NCBI GenBank assembly: GCA_964482235.1
Contig: CAYZWU010000006.1
Location: forward strand, 62,001 to 126,000
Reading direction: 5' to 3'
Source: CAYZWU01 sp964482235
Lineage (GTDB): Bacteria; Planctomycetota; B15-G4; CAYZWU01
DNA length: 64,000 nucleotides
Shown: positions 8,181-16,297 of the stretch, in pieces
Layout: each line of letters starts with the position of its first letter
Numbering within the stretch: position 1 is the stretch's first letter
Translations under genes and position numbers: made by a program
Notes under the pieces: model-generated
Seen by the model: only the letters and a program-made list of their open reading frames with translations
What the model was told of the DNA's origin: nothing
Database searches by the model: none

Positions 8181-9563
8181 TCAGACGGCTCTGTTCTCGA
8201 TCCCGTGCTCGATGCTGTCGAGCAGGACCGGGGCGGGGCACGCCCGGATCGGCCGGAACCGGCCGTAGAAGCGGACGAGCAGCACGGCGGCCAGCACGGT
8301 GATCTCCGCGGTGAGGGCCAGCCACGCACCGAAGGCGCCCAGGCCGCTCACCATGCCGAGCAGGTAGGTGAGCGGCACCAGCACGAGCCACGTGGCCAGC
8401 ACGGTGGCGACCATGGTGAATCGCGTGTCGCCCACGCCGTTCAGCGCCCCGACGCCCACCATGGCCACGGCGTCGAAGATCTGGAAGAGCGCGGCCACCA
8501 GGAGGAGATCCCGTCCAATGGCCAGCACGGCCGGATCGTCCTGGAAGCAGGTCAGGAAGAGATCGGGCACGAGCCAGAAAAGGACCCCGAAGAACGCCAT
8601 GACCGCCACGGCCACCTTGAGCGACGCGTGGAAGGCGTCACGAATGCCTTCCGGGTTCCTTGCGCCGGTGTGCTTTCCCGTCAGGATGCAGGCCGCCTCC
8701 GAGATGGCGTAGCCGGGCAGGAAGCTCAGCTTGATGATGTTGATCGCGATCTGGTTGGCAGCCAGGTCGTCCTCGCCGATCCGCGCGAGAAGGGCGGTGA
8801 AGAACGACCAGCCCGCCACCTCGAGCAGGAACCGGACGCCGATGGGCAGACCGAGACCGAGGACCGGCTTCATGACCCGGCGGTCGGGGCGCGGTTCGAA
8901 GCCGTTCTTCCTGATGAACAGAGGGATGACAGCGATCATCCCGCCGGCGCAGGCGAGGACCGTGGCCAGCGCCGCTCCAGTGACGCCCATCTCGGGGAAA
9001 GGCCCGATCCCGAAGATCAAGAGGGGATCGAGGGCGATGTTCAGCCCGTTGGCAACGAGGTTGACGAACATCGGCGTCCTGGTGTCGCCCGTGCCTTGAA
9101 GGGCGTTGCAGATCGCCATGAAGATGTACCAGAAGGGTGAGGCGTAGACCCGCATCCTGAAGTAGTCGCTGGCCAGTGAGCGCACTTCGGGCGTGCCGCC
9201 CATGAGCCGGAAGATCGGCTCGTGCAGTTCACCCAGGAAGATCACGAAGACGCCGAAGGGGATCGCGAGGAGCGCCCCCTGCCAGGCCGCCGACCGGGCC
9301 GTCGCCGGATCCGATGCGCCCGTCGCCTGGGCGCTGACCACCTTCACGCCGTTCAGGACGCCGAGAAAGAAGGAGTTGACCAGGAATATGGCGATCGTTG
9401 CGAGTCCCACGGCGGCGAGCTCGGTCTTGCCCACCCAGCCGACGAACATGGTGTCCGTCACACCCATTGCGGTGTATGAGAGCATGCTCACGACGATCGG
9501 CCAGGCCAGGCGGACCACCTCCATGACGCCGCCATGCTGCGTACTTGTTCTGTCTCCTTTCAT
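8181..9563 (-). CDS. MATE family efflux transporter
   Basis: 460 residues, the usual length of a MATE exporter, with 12 predicted membrane helices in two homologous halves. Each half begins with the family pattern: LAWPIVVSMLSYTAMGVTDT near the N-terminus and LGLGLPIGVRFLLEVAGWS near residue 240. It would export cationic or other small molecules using a sodium or proton gradient. GAGGTG five bases before the ATG at 9563 supports that start; a second ATG 13 codons in (9524) is possible. The 340 bases upstream hold a promoter and highly structured sequence, so expression may be controlled by a leader RNA. Confidence 0.92.
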   Translation of the reverse strand: MKGDRTSTQHGGVMEVVRLAWPIVVSMLSYTAMGVTDTMFVGWVGKTELAAVGLATIAIFLVNSFFLGVLNGVKVVSAQATGASDPATARSAAWQGALLAIPFGVFVIFLGELHEPIFRLMGGTPEVRSLASDYFRMRVYASPFWYIFMAICNALQGTGDTRTPMFVNLVANGLNIALDPLLIFGIGPFPEMGVTGAALATVLACAGGMIAVIPLFIRKNGFEPRPDRRVMKPVLGLGLPIGVRFLLEVAGWSFFTALLARIGEDDLAANQIAINIIKLSFLPGYAISEAACILTGKHTGARNPEGIRDAFHASLKVAVAVMAFFGVLFWLVPDLFLTCFQDDPAVLAIGRDLLLVAALFQIFDAVAMVGVGALNGVGDTRFTMVATVLATWLVLVPLTYLLGMVSGLGAFGAWLALTAEITVLAAVLLVRFYGRFRPIRACPAPVLLDSIEHGIENRAV

Positions 9564-9608
9564 GATGCACCTCGTTGCTGTCAGCGACCCGCGGCCGCAC
9601 TATAGACG

Positions 9609-9634
9609 GCGCCGTTCATGCCGCAGAACGGCGC
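9609..9634. other. perfect 9-bp hairpin in the MATE leader
   Basis: GCGCCGTTC at 9609-9617 pairs perfectly with GAACGGCGC at 9626-9634 around an 8-base loop. It lies 46 bases upstream of the MATE start codon. There is no T-run next to it. In a minus-strand leader transcript it would be the last strong fold before the ribosome binding site. Confidence 0.55.
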
Positions 9635-9699
9635 AAACCGGCCGCGAAGGCATCAGAACCGCTTGGCTTCGCAATGGGGGAGTTGAGGGGAGGCGAAGA

Positions 9700-9734
9700 G
9701 CCGCGGGTTCCTTTGCCCCGCGGCTTCCGTTTTT
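9700..9734 (+). terminator. GC-rich hairpin with plus-strand T-run
   Basis: GCCGCGGG at 9700-9707 pairs with CCCGCGGC at 9717-9724, followed by TTCCG and five T residues (9730-9734) on the plus strand. As drawn it is a plus-strand Rho-independent terminator, yet no plus-strand gene precedes it. On the minus strand the same stem lacks a U-run and would sit in the MATE leader. Confidence 0.5.
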
Positions 9735-9900
9735 AATCCCTAATAGGGAGGATAACCACAGGAGCAGGGGATTCCCATACCGTCGCGACGGGGCACGGGA
9801 GCATCCCCGTGGAGTCGGCGACATTGGGTGTCATGGTGCAGCGCATGCTCTTTCCAATCCTGCTCGATGGTTATCTCTTCTGCCGCTCGATGCGGCACGA
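9700..9900 (-). ncRNA. candidate structured RNA or 5' leader upstream of the MATE gene
   Basis: Minus-strand transcription from about 9899 would give, in order, three folds. The first is a 6-bp hairpin (9881-9886 with 9892-9897). The second is a rod closed by 18 base pairs: GATAACCA 9751-9758 with 9868-9875, GAGCAGG 9762-9768 with 9859-9865, and ATT 9771-9773 with 9856-9858. The third is the GC hairpin 9700-9724. Inside the rod, CCCA and GTCGC pair with TGGG and GCGAC, and CACGGG caps with CCCGTG, leaving about 27 unpaired bases on one side. No coding frame explains it and I do not recognise a riboswitch or 6S RNA consensus. It may be an independent small RNA or a regulatory leader of the exporter. 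Confidence 0.45.
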
Positions 9901-9906
9901 GGCGGG

Positions 9907-9935
9907 AGTCTATCCGGTTTCGAGGGAGAAGTCAA
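9907..9935 (-). promoter_or_regulatory. sigma-70-like promoter driving the structured leader
   Basis: Reading the minus strand, TTGACT (9935-9930) is separated by exactly 17 bases from TAGACT (9912-9907). The -35 matches the consensus at five of six positions and the -10 at four of six. The predicted start of transcription is near 9899, immediately before the folded segment upstream of the MATE gene. Confidence 0.5.
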
Positions 9936-9960
9936 TAGCACCGGCTATTTTGGTTGTATG

Positions 9961-9993
9961 ACCGGTGCCACCGGCGGATCGGCAGCGATCCGC
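9961..9993 (-). terminator. tandem hairpins downstream of the small membrane protein gene
   Basis: GCGGATCG (9974-9981) pairs perfectly with CGATCCGC (9986-9993) around a 4-base loop. An adjacent CCGGT/ACCGG stem lies at about 9962-9974. They fall about 130 bases after the stop of the gene ending at 10126 and have no T-run, so termination is only a possibility. Confidence 0.3.
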
Positions 9994-10125
9994 AATCGTT
10001 CGCTGGCTTGAGAGTTCGAGACCGCTGCATTTTGTTCCACGCAATAAAATTGGCCTCGATACTCCGGAAACGTGTCTTGCCGGCCGGGTTGATGCTTGCT
10101 TGGACGTCTTCGTTCATCTTTGATG

Positions 10126-10323
10126 TCACTTCGACTTGAATGTAAGAATGGTCGGGACAACTCCTCCGACGACACCGCCGACGATCCCTCCCACGACGGC
10201 AGGGTTGACCTCCGCTCCCACGAGCGTGATGGCAAGGAAGCAGGCGATCCCGGCGACCAGACCTGTAATCACACCGACAAGGATGATCTTGCCCGGCTTT
10301 ATTTGATTTTTGTTATTTTTCAC
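10126..10323 (-). CDS. small glycine-rich membrane protein
   Basis: 65 residues from a GTG start at 10323, which overlaps the end of the beta-lactamase-like gene by 11 bases in another frame. It has a basic N-terminus (KNNKNQIKPGK), one hydrophobic segment (about 13-33), and a second, Gly- and Val-rich one (VVGGIVGGVVGGVV). Together they suggest a two-helix inner-membrane peptide. No family is recognised. Tight coupling with the upstream gene supports it being real. Confidence 0.5.
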   Translation of the reverse strand: MKNNKNQIKPGKIILVGVITGLVAGIACFLAITLVGAEVNPAVVGGIVGGVVGGVVPTILTFKSK

Positions 10324-11428
10324 TTTCTGACTCTTTGATTGTCCGTGAACTGGGCGATTCGATTCTGCCCGGCGAAGTATTCATTTCAATGGAAAAAGAT
10401 CTTTCCGTTGTCGTGAATTCCCGGCAGAGGAACTGGTTTACGGCTTTCACCATGGGCCAGGCACCGTTCGAAGTGTTGCTGAGTACTGTCGCAACGATGT
10501 CATTGCCAAGGCAGCTTGACCTGAAAGAGGCGCCTGCGTCGCAACCAGCAGTGTAGATTACAGGTGGATGATCACCGTCGTCGTGGATCCAGACGCCATG
10601 ACCATGATAAAGACAGCTTCCTGAACGCGCGGCTTTTGTCAAAAAAGTCCGCGTCAATGCAGGAGACAAGATCTGCCCTGCCAGCAAAGCTCGCCACAGG
10701 CGCTCCATATCTGATGCGGTTGCATAAGCACCCCCATCCGGACCACCAATTATGGGGAGCACATAGATGTTGGTGCGCCAGCGGCCATCCTTCTCGATGT
10801 ACCCGCTTGCGGTTCCTTCGGGCAGCTGATCAAGCCTGAAGAATCCCGAAGAGGTCATACAGGCACGCTTCAACACTCGGGTCTCGACGAATTGATGGTA
10901 GTCGCCGCAAAGTTCCTCCACGAGCATGCCGAGTAGAACGTATCCACCGTTGGAATACGAGAATCTCTCGCCGGGAGCGTGCTTCATCTCGCCTCCGACG
11001 ACCATGGCATGATAGTCCTTGGGGCGCATAAGCTTGTGGGGAGGGATGCTCAGCTCGAATGAATCAAAATCCTCGATGGCTTCCTCGTCGAAGTAATCGA
11101 AGACGCCCGACGTGTGCGTGAGTAGATGCCCGATCGTTACATCTTCGGCGATTCCTGAAAGGTCGAAGGAGCAGACGTCGTGCAATCGCGAGTTCAAGGC
11201 AAGCCGGGAGTCATCGATCAACGCACCAATGGCAAGCGCCGTGAATAGCTTTGTGCCTGATGCGATCCCGAAGCGAGTCTCGATCGTGTTGAGGACGCCA
11301 TGCGTCCGGTCCGCATGTCCAAAGGCGGTAGCTGCCAGCACCAGGTCCTTGGAGAGAATCCTCACCACGCCGGAGAACCGATGCTCTCGGGCTACTTTCT
11401 TGATAAGTGCCGTGATATCAGTCTGCAT
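10313..11428 (-). CDS. serine beta-lactamase-like (class C / DD-peptidase fold) hydrolase
   Basis: 371 residues. The serine nucleophile motif is Ser57-Gly-Thr-Lys60 in GIASGTKLFTALAIG, and the second motif is Tyr158-Ser-Asn160 in FSYSNGGYVLLG. The pattern GHLLTHTSGVFDYF between them is characteristic of the beta-lactamase/transpeptidase-like family (estB, class C). There is no signal peptide, so the enzyme is likely cytoplasmic; an esterase or peptidase role is more likely than antibiotic resistance. It lies 12 bases downstream of the DinB-like gene and overlaps the small membrane protein gene, so these form one transcription unit. Base composition is lower in GC than the flanks, suggesting horizontal acquisition of the block. 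Confidence 0.85.
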   Translation of the reverse strand: MQTDITALIKKVAREHRFSGVVRILSKDLVLAATAFGHADRTHGVLNTIETRFGIASGTKLFTALAIGALIDDSRLALNSRLHDVCSFDLSGIAEDVTIGHLLTHTSGVFDYFDEEAIEDFDSFELSIPPHKLMRPKDYHAMVVGGEMKHAPGERFSYSNGGYVLLGMLVEELCGDYHQFVETRVLKRACMTSSGFFRLDQLPEGTASGYIEKDGRWRTNIYVLPIIGGPDGGAYATASDMERLWRALLAGQILSPALTRTFLTKAARSGSCLYHGHGVWIHDDGDHPPVIYTAGCDAGASFRSSCLGNDIVATVLSNTSNGAWPMVKAVNQFLCREFTTTERSFSIEMNTSPGRIESPSSRTIKESESEK

Positions 11429-11440
11429 TCAGTACAGCTC

Positions 11441-11929
11441 TCAGATGCTCGATAGATATTCATCCCTGGTCAGCCAGAGCTCCTCGATACGATACATGTG
11501 AAGGTGATCGTGCATAAGGAGATGGCGCAGCATGATGTGCGGGGTGTAGGTCACGTACTCGGGGTGTTCCCCTTCCTTGCTCCAAAGCGGCTCGTCGAGG
11601 GATCCGGCCTTGTCGATCAGTTCCGCACGGTCATTGAAGAAACCATCGATCGCTTGTTCAAGATCCAGCTTCATGAAGTGGTCCTCTGGGAAGCTCTCGC
11701 CGGACAGCGGCGTGAAGAGAAGGCTCTCTTCATTGAGAAACTGATGGAGTCGAGCGAGAAAACCGATCCTGTCGCCGATGGCCACATGGCAGGCGTGCTC
11801 GTGGATGCTCCAAGAGTTATCGATCCGTCTCGTCTTCAATATGTCCTCAGGGATCCGGGTCAAGAGGCCGGAAAGGATCTCAGGTGTCTTCTCCAGACAT
11901 GACAAGATCTGTTTTACATCCTTCATCAC
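11441..11929 (-). CDS. DinB-like four-helix-bundle protein
   Basis: 162 residues, typical of DinB/YfiT-type proteins. These fold as a four-helix bundle with a metal site made by three histidines, and include thiol-dependent enzymes. The pattern here fits: helix one with LSGLLTRIPEDIL, the NSWSIHEHACHVAIGD segment with the first histidine, and the C-terminal RHLLMHDHLHMYRIEEL with the others. The biochemical activity is unknown; family members include mycothiol- or bacillithiol-dependent transferases. The gene starts at an ATG pair (11929/11926) and is the first of the unit that includes the beta-lactamase-like gene. Confidence 0.72.
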   Translation of the reverse strand: MMKDVKQILSCLEKTPEILSGLLTRIPEDILKTRRIDNSWSIHEHACHVAIGDRIGFLARLHQFLNEESLLFTPLSGESFPEDHFMKLDLEQAIDGFFNDRAELIDKAGSLDEPLWSKEGEHPEYVTYTPHIMLRHLLMHDHLHMYRIEELWLTRDEYLSSI

Positions 11930-11960
11930 ATGTCTCGATTCATTTATATGAGAACACGAA

Positions 11961-13076
11961 TTAATTTGTCCGATTGAAGCGCCTTGTCAGTCCTCTGTCC
12001 TGTATGAATTTTTCTATCAGAACATATGATCCCTTCATTTTCAGAAACCTCTTTTCCAACAGATGCCAGGACAGAACTGCCAAGATCAAGGTAACGCAAA
12101 ATGATGCCGGGATCATCGTGGTTACTGAGACATCTGGAATCAGCGCCGCTACTGATTGCTGCACAGGAAAGGCGTAAATGTATAACCCGTAGGAATAGTC
12201 CCCGATTTTGTTAAAATATCGTATCAGGCCGGATGGTACATAGGCGGCATGGAATATCAGATAGGGCAACAACAAGCAGTAAAATATAACGAATAGATCC
12301 TTGTTGATCGCTGACACCAGCAAGAGTGAAAATCCGAAGAGGTACCATTTTGATGACAAGCGTATTTTATCTCGCCAGGCATAATAAGTTGACCCCATGA
12401 AGAACATGGAGAACAAACGCAGGGCTTCTTCCGGCAGGACAGGCTGAAATTTGTTGAAAAGGTGGAGGATTATCGAAACGCCACTTATCAGCAATAATGA
12501 ATTTCTGAAAGAAACGATTTTCAGGTGCTTTCCGATATACGCAATAACACCCAAGACCATGGTGAGGAATGCATAAATTCTGACTTCGTAAGGCAATGTC
12601 CAGAGGGAACCATTGATGGAGCCCTCGAAAGGAACGTCCATGAACACACCGGGCAGACTGAACTCGACTCCCAGGAAGAGAAAAGAATTTCTAAACAAAT
12701 ATAAGCACGTCTGGCGGTTGAGCAAGTACTCCTGCACAGTGAGTGATGTAAAACATAAGCCAATGACAAAGACGCATAATAGAACTGCCACTATGAGCGC
12801 AGGATATATCCGCAATACTCTCGCCCAGACAAAGGCAATCAAATTATTTCTGGAAAAGTAGCTGTTTGTAATAAGAAAACCACTGGTGATGAAAAAGACA
12901 TCAACGGCTATTGATCCCCAAGTCATGCCGATGGAGCCTCTGAGCGGCTCGGCGTCTCCAGAACCTGTTGTGAGTGCAAAACTGTGAGTATATAGAACAA
13001 GGGAGGCCGCAGCGAATCGGATCAGATTGAAATTGTTATCTCTGCTGGTTGCGTATTCTGACAGTAGCCTGGCCAT
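11961..13076 (-). CDS. acyltransferase 3 family membrane protein
   Basis: 371 residues, rich in hydrophobic helices (about ten). The N-terminus reads NFNLIRFAAASLVLYTHSFAL, the acyltransferase 3 signature in which the arginine and the histidine are thought to be catalytic or substrate-binding. VDVFFITSGFLIT follows, also typical. Such enzymes O-acetylate or otherwise acylate cell-surface polysaccharides, lipids or antibiotics in the inner membrane. The gene is clearly more AT-rich than its neighbours and uses A/T-ending codons freely, a sign of transfer. It lies 31 bases upstream of the DinB-like gene on the same strand. Confidence 0.88.
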   Translation of the reverse strand: MARLLSEYATSRDNNFNLIRFAAASLVLYTHSFALTTGSGDAEPLRGSIGMTWGSIAVDVFFITSGFLITNSYFSRNNLIAFVWARVLRIYPALIVAVLLCVFVIGLCFTSLTVQEYLLNRQTCLYLFRNSFLFLGVEFSLPGVFMDVPFEGSINGSLWTLPYEVRIYAFLTMVLGVIAYIGKHLKIVSFRNSLLLISGVSIILHLFNKFQPVLPEEALRLFSMFFMGSTYYAWRDKIRLSSKWYLFGFSLLLVSAINKDLFVIFYCLLLPYLIFHAAYVPSGLIRYFNKIGDYSYGLYIYAFPVQQSVAALIPDVSVTTMIPASFCVTLILAVLSWHLLEKRFLKMKGSYVLIEKFIQDRGLTRRFNRTN

Positions 13077-13500
13077 AAATACCCTTCAGGCAGCGAAATG
13101 AACCGCATCATCCATGGTACAGACGAAATCCCGTCCGGATGAGCAGACCGGCGGAGTCCATCTTCCGCATCCAAGTTGTTTCCTATACAAGGGCTGTTTC
13201 GGTCTCTTCGTCCCAAGAGTCCTTGTTAGGCGGATCTGTTTAACATTATTTTGCGAATGATATCAAGTGCGGCAAACCAGCGATCGACAAACGAGCGGTC
13301 ATGCTGACAGCTCGGTGGGAGTTGACATGCTGTCTCGACAATAAAGCTCGCCTGCCGCCCGCTGAAGCTCAACGGCACGACAGGCAAGCTCATTCTGACC
13401 AATATCTTGATCTTCTCGTCGGCCGGAAGAACCTCCCGGCCAATCACGATTCAACCGTATCAAAACCGCCGACAACAGGTCGCCGGCAGTTATCAGGTCG
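13077..13500. other. 424-base intergenic stretch of mixed composition
   Basis: It lies between the acyltransferase start and the C25 protease stop. Apart from the protease terminator at its right end I see no convincing gene, promoter or repeat. A short open frame of 73 codons on the minus strand (13226-13447) has no recognisable features or ribosome binding site. The transition from low to high GC happens here, so this may be the edge of an acquired segment. Confidence 0.4.
13462..13487 (-). terminator. terminator of the C25 protease gene
   Basis: On the minus strand GCCGGCGAC (13487-13479) pairs with GTCGGCGGT (13473-13465) around a 5-base loop, with one mismatch. The stem runs straight into a T-run (13465-13462). 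It lies 13 bases after the stop codon. Confidence 0.65.
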
Positions 13501-15984
13501 TCAATAAACCCCCACCGCGCAGCTGTCGATGAAGGTCCCCTGGTACACGCCGTCCATGTCGTCCACCGCGAGGTAGAAGATCCAGGTGTTTCTGTGCGGC
13601 AGGGGGGTGTTGTTGACGAGGACGAAGTTGTTCACGTTGAAGAGCGGACCGCTGAGGGTCAGGATCGGGGAGGTCGACATGGTCCAGCTGTTCGGGGGGC
13701 GCCAGTACCAGGTGGTGTCCCAGTTCTCCTGCACGAAGACCCAGATGTCCTGATCCACGCCGAGGAAACCGCCCGGATCGAGGGAAAGGGTGATGGTGAC
13801 CGGCGTTCCGTAGGGAACGAAGATCGGGCCGTCCTGGCCGTTCGCCTTGACGTCGGGGATCGGGACGGAGGCGCCGGCGATGGACACGACTCCCTCGTAG
13901 CGCACGTGGTTGGCCTTGGTCACAGTGACGTACATCGTTCCGGGGAAGCCGGGCATGATGATGTCGATCGTCTGCTGGCTGCCCGTCCCGGTCGCCGAGC
14001 CGAGAAGCCGGCCGTCGTCGCTGTAGAGGCCGATGAACGAGCCCGCGTCGGCCGTCACGTCGAAGCTCGTCGCCATGGTGTCGATGCTGTTCGCATGGGT
14101 GACCGTCAGGTTCTGCGGCACCTCGGTGCAGACCTGGGTGAAGGCGTCGCCGTGCATGTGGAAGAGGTGGTACGTGATGACCTTGTTGCTCGTGTTGTAC
14201 GGCCACGAGGAGTTCATCAGGTACCACTTGCCGGACATGTTCGCGAAGCCGGGCATGTACATGTTGTCGCCCGAGCTCCCGCCGTAGCCGGGATCGAAAC
14301 CGGGCCACATGGAATCGTGCATACCCCAGACGAAGGTATCGTTCACGAATGAGTAGGAGATGTGGGACGCGGCGATCACGCCGAGCGCGCCGTGCTGCAT
14401 CCTGTGGAACGCCTCGGCAAAGCACTCTGGGTTGTACGAGTAGTGGCCGGTGAGGCAGTTGATCGACATGACGAAGGGGAGATCGGAATTCGAGAGCCCG
14501 CCGAGGTCGTTGACGTCGTAGTCAGGCTCGCCCCAGCCGATCTCGTAGCCGTGGTCGCGGTGCAGCATGTAGAAGGCGCCGGAGTTGATGTCGCTGTTGA
14601 TCCGCGTGGCGTTCCCGCCCCAGTCGGTGAGATGGGACGGAGTCGCCGGGATGTAGCCGTAACCGTTCGGTCCGAAGTAGTCGGTGATCATGTAGGTGTT
14701 CTGGTTGGTCGACCACTGGCTTCCCGGATAACCGGAATAGATGGCGTACTCCCGGACGGGGCTCTTCCCCTCCACGTTGGTCATGAAGCCGTGGACCACC
14801 TCGGTGCAGAGGATGAACCACCGCTCAGTCTGCCATCCGCCGGCCATGATCGGATTGGCGTAGAAGCCCGGGTTGGTCGGCGGGCTGAACTCGTAGTCGA
14901 TGAACTTGTTCACCAGGAGATCGAGCTCGCTGTCGTCCCGCGCCGTGATCCTGGCCACGTTGAGATCGGGAAGGTCGTCGTCGTTCACGTCGGCGTAGAT
15001 GTTGTCCGACAGGACGCCGCTCCATGTCTGCGTCGGCATGGCGGGCGTGTCGCCGAGCAGGAGCACGGCGACCGGCTTGAGCTGCCAGGACGTGTAGGCC
15101 TGATTGATCTTGCTCTCGATCCCGCCGGCCGTGCTACCGAAGTCGCTGATGTCGTACACCTCGGCAACGATCCCCTGCTTCATCCGATGCTCCTTGATCG
15201 TCTCGGCCCAGGCAAGGAAATTGGGAAATCCGGGCGAGAAGATCATGTACTCGCACTCGTCGCTCCGACTCTTCGACCGGACGCGCGCATCGAAATCGAC
15301 GGCGGGCAGCGACGCGTAGTTGAAGATGTGCTGCCTCATCATCGGCTCGAGCCAGCGGCTCCGATAGCTCACGTCGCCGAAGATCCCGTTTCCGCCCGTG
15401 AAGGTCACCTTGATCCGCATGTCCGTGAAGACCTCGAGGCGCTTCTGGACCGGGTTGTAGGCGAAAGGCGTGACCCCGAGAAAGAAGGCGTCGACGCCGC
15501 GCATCACCTTCGGCTCCGACAGGACGACGGGCTGCTGGGGAAAAACGGCGTCCCGCTCGTAGATCGCCGCATTCTTCCTGTAGAGCGGCGGAGAATCGTC
15601 GCCTTCGAAGGGAATCGGCTCAGCCGGAACGACATCCAGGCCGTCGATGATCACGGACCGGTAGTCCTTGATCTCGACGCTGTAGTTTGCACCCTGCGGG
15701 AAGGCGATCAGACGGCTCATGCCGGGCAGGTTCGGGGCGCCGGGGTCGTTGGGAAGCACGACACCGGGAATGGAAACGGTGTCCATCGTCCGGCCGTCCG
15801 CGCTGATCTCGCCAAGATGGATCCGCGGAACCGAGAAGACGATCTCGACACCCGATGATGAGCTCGAAACGAGGTTGAAGCCGGGTGCACCCCAGCTGTC
15901 CTCGAACTCCACCGTCTCCGCAGCTGCGGCGCCGGAGAGAAGCAGAGATGTCATCACGATGGCAAATAAAGATCTGAAGCTCAT
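13501..15984 (-). CDS. secreted gingipain-type cysteine protease (peptidase family C25)
   Basis: 827 residues from the ATG at 15984, picked because GAGGAGGT precedes it and the protein then opens with a clean signal peptide (FAIVMTSLLLSGAAAA); the frame is open further upstream without a ribosome binding site. A propeptide-like region (about 25-230) precedes the C25 domain (about 240-560). Its catalytic residues are visible: His478 in LHRDHGYE and Cys510 in MSINCLTGHYS. C-terminal beta-rich regions end in a domain with WIFYLAVDDMDG. It should be a periplasmic, surface or secreted protease. C25 peptidases commonly require propeptide removal. There is no obvious type IX sorting domain at the C-terminus. 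Confidence 0.9.
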   Translation of the reverse strand: MSFRSLFAIVMTSLLLSGAAAAETVEFEDSWGAPGFNLVSSSSSGVEIVFSVPRIHLGEISADGRTMDTVSIPGVVLPNDPGAPNLPGMSRLIAFPQGANYSVEIKDYRSVIIDGLDVVPAEPIPFEGDDSPPLYRKNAAIYERDAVFPQQPVVLSEPKVMRGVDAFFLGVTPFAYNPVQKRLEVFTDMRIKVTFTGGNGIFGDVSYRSRWLEPMMRQHIFNYASLPAVDFDARVRSKSRSDECEYMIFSPGFPNFLAWAETIKEHRMKQGIVAEVYDISDFGSTAGGIESKINQAYTSWQLKPVAVLLLGDTPAMPTQTWSGVLSDNIYADVNDDDLPDLNVARITARDDSELDLLVNKFIDYEFSPPTNPGFYANPIMAGGWQTERWFILCTEVVHGFMTNVEGKSPVREYAIYSGYPGSQWSTNQNTYMITDYFGPNGYGYIPATPSHLTDWGGNATRINSDINSGAFYMLHRDHGYEIGWGEPDYDVNDLGGLSNSDLPFVMSINCLTGHYSYNPECFAEAFHRMQHGALGVIAASHISYSFVNDTFVWGMHDSMWPGFDPGYGGSSGDNMYMPGFANMSGKWYLMNSSWPYNTSNKVITYHLFHMHGDAFTQVCTEVPQNLTVTHANSIDTMATSFDVTADAGSFIGLYSDDGRLLGSATGTGSQQTIDIIMPGFPGTMYVTVTKANHVRYEGVVSIAGASVPIPDVKANGQDGPIFVPYGTPVTITLSLDPGGFLGVDQDIWVFVQENWDTTWYWRPPNSWTMSTSPILTLSGPLFNVNNFVLVNNTPLPHRNTWIFYLAVDDMDGVYQGTFIDSCAVGVY

Positions 15985-16098
15985 TTTACCTCCTCGAAAT
16001 CTGTTGACATGAAACGGGACCGAAATCCTACGAAGTCTCACTCAATGGGCCGCCTGGAAGTGCATCTCGACCGGCAGCGCTAAATCCCGCTGCGGATC

Positions 16099-16150
16099 AA
16101 GCGCCGAGTCATGGCGAACCAGTAACTTCGCCGAGGTTCAGTCGGCGCTT
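16099..16150. repeat. nested inverted repeat upstream of the C25 protease
   Basis: AAGCGCCGA (16099-16107) pairs perfectly with TCGGCGCTT (16142-16150). Inside, GGCGAA (16113-16118) pairs with TTCGCC (16127-16132). It sits about 115 bases upstream of the protease start and about 150 bases after the next minus-strand gene. It could be a leader-RNA fold for the protease or a palindromic intergenic element. Confidence 0.55.
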
Positions 16151-16268
16151 TGTGGGTGCATTAGATCCGTGTCAGGCCGGATGGCTTTTCGACGTTGACG
16201 AGCCATTATACTAGAAATGTACCGGTTTTGATTGTTGTTTTTCCATTCAATATGGAATCCGGCTCGCG

Positions 16269-16287
16269 CTGATCCGGATCGGATCAG
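16269..16287 (-). terminator. short perfect hairpin after the HEAT-repeat lipoprotein gene
   Basis: CTGATCCG and CGGATCAG form an 8-bp stem with a 3-base loop, ten bases after the minus-strand stop at 16298. There is no adjacent T-run, so it is a weak terminator candidate. Confidence 0.4.
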
Positions 16288-16297
16288 GCGGAAGTTC

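Noticed and set aside
9700..9900. 6S RNA or a named riboswitch class
   Set aside because: The closing stem fits a rod-like RNA, but the length, one-sided bubble and lack of known consensus bases do not support a specific class.
10313..11428. Antibiotic-resistance beta-lactamase
   Set aside because: SxxK and YxN motifs place it in the broad family, but it has no export signal, so a cytoplasmic esterase or peptidase role is more likely.
13226..13447. 73-codon frame in the gap before the C25 protease
   Set aside because: No ribosome binding site, no hydrophobic or domain pattern, and no coupling with neighbours.
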